Source: Chrysochromulina tobinii
Lineage: Eukaryota > Haptophyta > Prymnesiales > Chrysochromulinaceae
Assembly (NCBI GenBank): GCA_001275005.1
Contig: JWZX01001196.1
Coordinates: forward strand, 1-11,238
DNA length: 11,238 bases
Reading direction: 5' to 3'
Shown here one piece after another: positions 6,651 to 11,238 of the stretch. The notes under the pieces are model-generated. The model ran no database searches and was not told the DNA's origin. It saw nothing but the letters and a program-made list of their open reading frames with translations. Position 1 is the stretch's first letter. Every line of letters begins with the position of its first letter. Position numbers and translations under genes: made by a program.

Positions 6651-7640
6651 TCAGCCATCAGAGCTCGACGAGGACGTGGCGATCAGGTCTTGATATACGC
6701 GCTTGAGATTGGCAAGCGTATGGTTGGGCATCACCTGCCGTCGCCACATGGGCGCCTTGCACAGCGGGCAGGCCATCATCGACGTTACTCGAAAGCACTG
6801 GTCAAGGCATTCCTTGCAGAACGAGTGCTGGCAGGGCAGTGCTTGAGGATCGTTGAAGAGGTCGAAGCACAGCGGACAGCGTAGCTCCTGCGCCAAGCGA
6901 TCGAGATGTGCAGTATCGCACGTCACCGCAGTGGAGACGTGCGTGCCTGCCGCTCTGGAGCTCCTCGCCGCTGCTGCAACCTTCGAGGCCCCTGTGGGCG
7001 CGACCGCTGGCGCCTCTGCGTGCCCGACCGGCGCAGGGCAGCCGGCATCGAGGTGTTCGTTGAGCCTCGCCAGCCCTTCGCACGCCACGTCGCACGCTGG
7101 GCAGAACAACACGATCTGAGAGGTAGCTCCCTCAGCGGATCCGTTGCTGCTCGAGCTGCCGGAAGTGGCAGCAGGCGTGCTGCCACCGTCACGCCCGAGG
7201 CACTGCTCCACGTGCGCAAACGCATCCTCGTTACGAAGCGAGACGGCGCAGAGCGGACAGCGCACTGTTGCGCTGGCATCAGCTATACCCGAGGATGGAG
7301 GGGGTGGTGGCGCGTCCGGTGGCTGCGCTGAGGAGCTGGCAGGTCGGCTGTGCCAGGAGAGCTCTGGCGCTGAAGAGCTGGCTGGTAGGATGTGCGAGAC
7401 GTGCTCTGGCTGAGTCGTTGTGTGGTCATCGGGCCAGGAGGACGGAGGCGTGAGCAAATCACCAAGCAGGTGTGAGACCTCTGTGTTATCCATGCGAGGG
7501 TGGCAGTCGCGCTCGAGGTGAGAGTCGAGAAGAAGCGTGTGCACGTGCCGAGAGCAGCATGGGCACTGCACAAGGCGTGACGTGGTCGTGCGCGGCGTGA
7601 CATTCGGTCCCTTGAAGCGCTTGGCCGGACGCTGCGGCAT
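6651..7640 (-). CDS. RING-type E3 ubiquitin ligase with three UBZ4-like zinc fingers
   Basis: 329 aa from ATG at 7640 (minus strand); the frame extends upstream only through a GTG. Zinc fingers in order: C26-x2-C29-x11-H41-x4-C46, C128-x2-C131-x11-H143-x3-C147 (the exact spacing of RAD18-type UBZ4), and C180-x2-C183-x12-H196-x4-C201. A C-terminal C3HC4 RING (residues 255-294) reads CPLCFDLFND, LPCQHSFCKEC, ACPLCK; it is followed by APMWRRQVMPNHTLANL, which recalls the region after the RING of plant BRCA1/BARD1. Long Ser/Pro/Ala linkers separate the fingers. Known: RING domains bind an E2 and transfer ubiquitin; UBZ4 fingers bind ubiquitin, often at sites of DNA damage. Inferred: a ligase that reads ubiquitin marks, possibly nuclear (the N-terminus is basic, AKRFKG). 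No BRCT or SAP domain is present, so it is not a standard BRCA1, BARD1 or RAD18. It shares its upstream region with the divergent gene at 7832. Confidence 0.88.
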   Translation of the reverse strand: MPQRPAKRFKGPNVTPRTTTSRLVQCPCCSRHVHTLLLDSHLERDCHPRMDNTEVSHLLGDLLTPPSSWPDDHTTTQPEHVSHILPASSSAPELSWHSRPASSSAQPPDAPPPPPSSGIADASATVRCPLCAVSLRNEDAFAHVEQCLGRDGGSTPAATSGSSSSNGSAEGATSQIVLFCPACDVACEGLARLNEHLDAGCPAPVGHAEAPAVAPTGASKVAAAARSSRAAGTHVSTAVTCDTAHLDRLAQELRCPLCFDLFNDPQALPCQHSFCKECLDQCFRVTSMMACPLCKAPMWRRQVMPNHTLANLKRVYQDLIATSSSSSDG

Positions 7641-7831
7641 GTGCCAGTACAATGCGACGAGCAAACGCGGGATCAACTCCGAGGGACATTTCACGGCAAC
7701 TCAAAAAAATCCAAAAACAGCAACCCCAATCTGCGTAAATGTATCTGGACCTGGATTCTACTTCCATGGTCCATGACGGAGCGAAAGTGCGAGTTCACAG
7801 TGAGAACCCCGTTACTGTGAAGGGCAGGTTG
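7641..7831. promoter_or_regulatory. Shared divergent promoter region
   Basis: The 191 bases between the minus-strand RING start (7640) and the plus-strand start at 7832 must carry the 5' regions of both genes. The centre (7700-7730) is A-rich. TTCACAGT (7794-7801) and ACTGTGAA (7814-7821) form an 8-bp stem with a 12-nt loop, 10 bases before the ATG. No TATA box is obvious. Confidence 0.5.
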
Positions 7832-9367
7832 ATGAAGCTCTTGTACGTCGTCACCGCATTGGCGGTCGCCGGTGCGTCGCGGCCCACCGCTGCGCGGCTT
7901 CCGCGGTGCACGCGCTCGGGCGTTTCGCAATCCACCATGTGCGCCGGTGAGAGGCCCACTTACGCGGCGCCGCTCGTCACGCGTGAGACGCTCGAGCGCG
8001 TGCGGGCTGAGCTCTGGCAGCAGCAGGTCAAGGAATCCCCGGTCGAGGAGCAGCAGAAACTCATCTCGAAGCTGCTCTCGCCGCTCGAGGCGGTGCTCGA
8101 ACAGCAGCAACGCTCTTCCGACAAGGCTCCGCTCAACGAGGTGCTCGCGCCGCACCTGCCTGTCCTGCTTGGGCGCAGCTTCCCGCTCGCGGCACGTGGC
8201 GTGCTCTCGACGATCCGCACTCAGGGCGAGCGGGCGGCGCTGCTTGCGCTCTCCGAGTACGTCACGGACGCGCAGCGCGAGATCGCAGACGCGCTCGAAG
8301 AGCTGCAATGGCGCCAACAGCAGAAGCTGCGTGAGCTATGCGACGCAGCCACTGACGGCGGCACGGAGCGCGTCCTCGAGCTTGCCCAGGCGATGAAGGC
8401 CGAGCTCGACACGGACTTTTGCAACTACCTGAACATGGCCATCGAGCAGGAGGAGACGCGGCTCAAGGCCGCCGGCATGCGCCCATTTGTGCCGCCTTCG
8501 ATAGTGGGCGGCCGTGTCCCTGCGGCGCTTCTCGCCGAGGAGCGTCAGGCGCAGGCGCAAGCTGCCGCCGCGAGCCGTGCGCTCACCGGAAGCGACGAGG
8601 GTGACACGGACGGCGATGCGAGCAGCGGCCCTCAATGGCAGGAAATCGTCAACGGTGCGGTACGACCGTGGGGTGTGCTCAAGTTGCCGGCTAAGGCGAC
8701 GCCTAATACGACGCCGTCGCTGGCCGCCGCCGTCGCCGCAGCAGCAGCGACGCCAACGCCGCCTCTGGCGGCCGCAAAGGAGGATGAGTGGGCGGACGAC
8801 GAGGACGAGGAGCAGGGCGAGGAGGCGGAGAAGACGGCTCGAGACCCGAGAGGAGCCGGCGCCGGCTGGCGCATCGAGGAGCGTCCACCGCCGAGCTGGC
8901 TGCAAGACGGGGTGCCGCAGCAGCCGCAGCAGCCGCAGCCTCAGCAGGCGGCGGCGGCGGCGCCGTCGGCGTCATCGTCCCTGGATGACGACGGTCCGGC
9001 AGCGGTGGCGCGCGAGGTCCAGGAGCAGCAGTGGCTGCTCGTGCTTCGGCTCGTGCGCCAGGGGATCTACGCGATGCTGGCCAAGGACTACGTGGACGAC
9101 GTCAAGCACCTTCGGTACATCGTCGGACTCAATTCAGCGCAGGCTCGACTTGAGCTCACTCATTCGACCATGCTCGCGATGAGCGCGGAGCAGCAGGCCA
9201 AGTTCGCGAGGACCGTCGAGCGCATCACGGCCAACCTGTCGGTGCAGCGTGACGCGCGCGACCTTGAGCTGTACTCGAAGACGAAGGAGGTGCAGGCGCA
9301 CATACAGGGGTACGGCCGCAGCTTTGGCGGCGCGAGCGGACAGAGCGAGTGGGATCCCATCTCTTGA
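7832..9367 (+). CDS. Probable plastid-targeted helical protein of unknown function, 511 aa
   Basis: The frame is open from ATG 7739. I choose ATG 7832 because it places a classic signal peptide first: MK then a hydrophobic core LLYVVTALAVAGA (residues 3-15), with a likely cut near Ala15-Ser16. Residues 16-39 are rich in Arg, Ser, Thr and Ala with no acidic residue. That is the signal-plus-transit leader of plastid proteins in secondary-plastid algae. Mature parts: a helical, Gln/Glu/Leu-rich region (about 49-212, with repeated EEQQKL and EEQQ-type heptads), a linker with an acidic block (316-335, KEDEWADDEDEEQGEEAE), a Pro/Gln tract (about 361-373), and a second helical region (about 390-490). 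No catalytic motif or membrane helix is seen after the leader. I do not recognise the family; a plastid scaffold or nucleic-acid-associated protein is possible but unsupported. Confidence 0.8.
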   Translation: MKLLYVVTALAVAGASRPTAARLPRCTRSGVSQSTMCAGERPTYAAPLVTRETLERVRAELWQQQVKESPVEEQQKLISKLLSPLEAVLEQQQRSSDKAPLNEVLAPHLPVLLGRSFPLAARGVLSTIRTQGERAALLALSEYVTDAQREIADALEELQWRQQQKLRELCDAATDGGTERVLELAQAMKAELDTDFCNYLNMAIEQEETRLKAAGMRPFVPPSIVGGRVPAALLAEERQAQAQAAAASRALTGSDEGDTDGDASSGPQWQEIVNGAVRPWGVLKLPAKATPNTTPSLAAAVAAAAATPTPPLAAAKEDEWADDEDEEQGEEAEKTARDPRGAGAGWRIEERPPPSWLQDGVPQQPQQPQPQQAAAAAPSASSSLDDDGPAAVAREVQEQQWLLVLRLVRQGIYAMLAKDYVDDVKHLRYIVGLNSAQARLELTHSTMLAMSAEQQAKFARTVERITANLSVQRDARDLELYSKTKEVQAHIQGYGRSFGGASGQSEWDPIS

Positions 9368-9697
9368 TTGAAAGTCTGTCCAGGGGATGCCTCTGAAGCT
9401 CTGCATGAAGCTCTGAAGGCTCTTGGTGGAGCTCTGACCTCTGAAGCTCAGCCTCTTCGACGACAAATGCTCATTGCTCAATGGTCAACGCGCGCAGCAC
9501 GCACAGACAGAGCCTGAGCAGAACGCGCAGAAATTCAGCAGCCTGTCAGGGCCGCCGTAGCGAAGGTATGGTTTCTTAGAGAGTGCCCATACCCCCCCCC
9601 CCCCAATGGGCAGTTCCCCGTTGGAGACCACTCAAGGAAACTTGGAGGGCCGAAACCTCGGCCGAAACGGCGATCTATTTTTGGTCCGGGTCAATTT
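9368..9697. other. Intergenic spacer with degenerate repeats and a poly-C tract
   Basis: This 330-base region lies between two genes on the same strand. Bases 9390-9449 hold two exact copies of CCTCTGAAGCTC (9390-9401, 9438-9449) and further partial GAAGCTCT copies. An uninterrupted run of 13 C lies at 9592-9604. GGCCGAAAC is repeated near 9649-9668. The right part is the probable promoter and 5' UTR of the ankyrin gene. No gene is supported. Confidence 0.75.
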
Positions 9698-10909
9698 ATG
9701 GGAGCGGAGCAGTCGACCGAGGCGGCCCCGGACTCGCTGGACGCTTCTCCCACCGGAGCGAGCGCGTCAGCAGACTCTCCGCCCAATGTTCCGGCCTCAG
9801 AGGCTATGGAAAAGAAGCCGCCTTTGGCCGAGATCAATGGGACCTACTTGACCACCATGCAGGCCCTCTCGGCGCAGCTGAGCCGCATGGAGGCCGAAGT
9901 GGCTGACCGAAGCTTAGTGGGTGACCGAATGGATGTGACGCGGAAGGGAGGCAGGCCATTCGAAGGAATCGCGTCGCCGCCGCAAGGTGCACGGTCCGCG
10001 CTGCCGCCTCTGCGGCGGCCTTCTGTGCTTCAAAGCCAGCCCGCCATCGGCACGACCATCAACTCATTCCGCATGTTGAGCGCGCGTGCGCTCAATATAG
10101 TCGCGCCGCTCTCGTCGCGCCTTCTCACCTCCGCGCGGCAAACGATCAGTGGTCTGTTCCCGAAGCAAGTGAGCGACGCTCTCACGGTGACGAAGCACAA
10201 CGACCCGAAGCAAGTGTGCGAGGAGCTCGTTGGCCTGTCGCTTCGCGCGGCCTTCAACCAGCCAAAACAGCTCAAAGGGGAGATCGCGCTCGGCAACAAC
10301 GTCAACAAGCTCGACTGGGACGACGACCGCACGCCGCTGCATTGGGCGGCAGCGCGCGGCCATCGTGAGATCGTTTTCATTCTGCTCGAGGCGGGCGCGG
10401 ACAGGAAGGCGCGCGACAAGCAAGGGCGCACGCCGGCCGAGCTCGCACTTGAGTGCGACCAGCCCGAGATCTACAAGATCATCAACTACGGCCCGCCCCT
10501 CGAAGATAAAAAGAAGGTGACGGGCTATGAGGGTGCGATCTCGCAGCTCTGCATGCGGAACGAGCCGCGCGAGCTCGAGTCCATGCTGCGCGCGTACATC
10601 GTCGAGAAAGATGAGCGGATCAGGGAGCAAATCTCGGTCAACCGTCGTGACGTCGACGGCGACCGCTCCCCGATTCACTGGGCCGCGGCGCGCGGCGCGA
10701 TCACGTGCGCCCACATGCTCATTGACGCTGGCGCCGACATCAGCGCGCTCGATGCCAACGGCGAGACCGCGGCTGATCTCGCCGAGCGGCTGAACCAGCG
10801 CGCGATGCACGAGCTGCTGATACAGGCGGCTATAGATTCAGGCGACATTACCCCGCTGATACAAAAGGCGTCTATCTGGCAGGGGCACCCAGCCATTCAG
10901 TCTGTCTGA
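9698..10909 (+). CDS. Ankyrin-repeat protein with N-myristoylation motif
   Basis: 403 aa from ATG 9698. The start reads MGAEQST: Gly2 and Ser6 fit the N-myristoylation pattern, so membrane attachment of the N-terminus is likely. Residues about 8-180 are Ser/Pro/Ala-rich, with no fold recognised. Two ankyrin pairs follow. The first starts near 209 (DRTPLHWAAARGHREIVFILLEAGAD, then GRTPAELALE). The second starts near 320 (DRSPIHWAAARGAITCAHMLIDAGAD, then GETAADLAE). Both have the TPLHxAA-type and LLxxGAD consensus, and about 50 residues of helical sequence lie between the pairs. The two blocks are alike enough to suggest an internal duplication of about 110 residues. Ankyrin repeats bind other proteins; there is no kinase, channel or other catalytic domain. 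A scaffold or adaptor at a membrane is the best inference, and the partner is unknown. The stop at 10907-10909 is directly followed by a small hairpin. Confidence 0.88.
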   Translation: MGAEQSTEAAPDSLDASPTGASASADSPPNVPASEAMEKKPPLAEINGTYLTTMQALSAQLSRMEAEVADRSLVGDRMDVTRKGGRPFEGIASPPQGARSALPPLRRPSVLQSQPAIGTTINSFRMLSARALNIVAPLSSRLLTSARQTISGLFPKQVSDALTVTKHNDPKQVCEELVGLSLRAAFNQPKQLKGEIALGNNVNKLDWDDDRTPLHWAAARGHREIVFILLEAGADRKARDKQGRTPAELALECDQPEIYKIINYGPPLEDKKKVTGYEGAISQLCMRNEPRELESMLRAYIVEKDERIREQISVNRRDVDGDRSPIHWAAARGAITCAHMLIDAGADISALDANGETAADLAERLNQRAMHELLIQAAIDSGDITPLIQKASIWQGHPAIQSV

Positions 10910-10937
10910 ACCAAGTAAAACTTGGTGCTGTGCTTTT
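10910..10937 (+). other. Hairpin and T-run immediately after the ankyrin stop codon
   Basis: ACCAAGT (10910-10916) and ACTTGGT (10920-10926) form a perfect 7-bp stem with an AAA loop that begins at the first base after the stop. A TTTTTT run follows at about 10933-10938. It looks like an RNA 3'-end hairpin, but in a nuclear gene its role is unknown. Confidence 0.6.
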
Positions 10938-11003
10938 TTATTCACATCCAGGAAATCTCACCTCCTTAGCGGCGCCCCGCTTGCTGGCCTGTTGCCAGTA
11001 GTC

Positions 11004-11238
11004 ATGTAAGCGCGCCCCCCCGGGGACGCGCCTGCATGAGCGCCGCTGTACTGTGTGGTCCTGTTTTAAATTCACACATTCGCCGATCAGGAAGTTCCAG
11101 GCGCTGGGGCACGGCTCGACGAAGAAGGGCGGCGCCGTCTCGACCAACGAGGGCTCGCACATCGCCTTCGGCGGCACCGCGGAGAGCGCGCGCCACCTCA
11201 CCCTCGGCTGCAAGCAGCGCGGCACGGCGGACCAGGCG
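11004..11238 (+). CDS. 5' end of a further gene, start codon apparently split by an intron (3' partial)
   Basis: From 11092 to the right edge the plus strand is open for 49 codons, and almost every codon ends in G or C, with typical AAG, GAG, AAC, ATC and GCC usage. There is no ATG in this frame. A strong donor GTAAGC lies at 11006 and a CAG acceptor ends at 11090. Removing these 85 bases joins AT (11004-11005) to G (11091) and creates ATG in exactly the right frame, so the protein would begin MKFQALGHGSTKKGG. The product is not recognised. Caution: the opposite strand (10938-11225) is also open, with the same third positions, but it is rich in Trp and Cys and follows the purine-first codon pattern less well. 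Both strand and start are therefore inferences. Confidence 0.45.
11006..11090 (+). other. Candidate 85-nt intron splitting an ATG
   Basis: Donor AT|GTAAGC and acceptor GATCAG|GAAG. The length (85 nt) is close to the well-supported 91-nt ITPase intron, and the 3' part (11059-11090) is T/C-richer than the exon that follows. The boundary coincides with a sharp rise in G+C. There is no transcript evidence. Confidence 0.4.

Noticed and set aside
7641-7694. GTG-initiated extension of the RING protein
   Set aside because: Nuclear genes normally start at ATG. The first in-frame ATG is at 7640, and the extra 18 residues add no domain.
7739-7831. Use of the first ATG (7739) for the plastid protein
   Set aside because: It would add 31 residues with no targeting features in front of a well-formed signal peptide at 7832. 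The upstream part also contains a stem that fits a 5' UTR better.
10938-11225. Minus-strand 95-codon frame at the right edge
   Set aside because: It shares third positions with the plus frame, so high G/C at position 3 does not decide. It is rich in Trp and Cys and poorer in purine-first codons, typical of the antisense of a coding exon. It cannot be fully excluded.
1-11238. Prokaryotic defence island, CRISPR, phage or transposon content
   Set aside because: No repeat-spacer array, transposase, integrase, restriction or toxin-antitoxin gene was seen. Introns and eukaryote-only domains show this is nuclear DNA.

Overview
The window looks like nuclear DNA of a eukaryotic microalga. The evidence is G+C-rich coding sequence with G/C-ending codons, AT-richer spacers, at least one clear GT-AG spliceosomal intron (inside an ITPase gene), and eukaryote-only protein families (formin FH2, LIM, coactosin-type ADF-H, RING with UBZ-like fingers, a tail-anchored protein). 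One protein begins with a signal peptide followed by an acid-free transit-like segment, the bipartite leader of algae with secondary plastids. A haptophyte or a similar alga with a red-derived plastid fits best, but this is an inference from style and not a proven identification. No prokaryotic operon, CRISPR array, transposase, tRNA or rRNA was seen.

Layout, left to right. (1) 1-3030 (+): the 3' part of an actin-regulator gene whose proline-rich FH1 runs off the left edge, then a complete FH2 domain, a LIM zinc finger and a coactosin-like ADF-H domain. The formin part and the LIM/coactosin part lie in different frames, so an intron (or a frame error) must lie between about 1640 and 1935. (2) 3275-3862 (+): a small protein with a PB1/ubiquitin-like N-terminus and a C-terminal membrane anchor. 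(3) 3863-4525: spacer carrying a 16-bp inverted repeat built of AGTCA units. (4) 4526-5252 (+): ITPase in two exons. (5) 5253-5779: spacer with a palindrome and an upstream ORF. (6) 5780-6295 (+): an unrecognised 171-aa protein. (7) 6296-6650: AT-rich convergent spacer. (8) 6651-7640 (-): a RING E3 ligase with three UBZ4-like fingers, divergent from (9) 7832-9367 (+), a 511-aa probable plastid protein of unknown function. (10) 9698-10909 (+): an ankyrin-repeat protein with an N-myristoylation motif. (11) 11004-11238 (+): apparently the 5' end of another gene, whose ATG would be created by splicing.

The genes do not form an obvious pathway. They cover actin assembly, nucleotide-pool cleaning, ubiquitin signalling, plastid function and scaffold or membrane roles, as expected of a compact eukaryotic gene neighbourhood. 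The items most worth a second look are the formin-LIM-coactosin fusion, the RING protein with three upstream UBZ-like fingers, and the possible splice-created start codon at the right edge.
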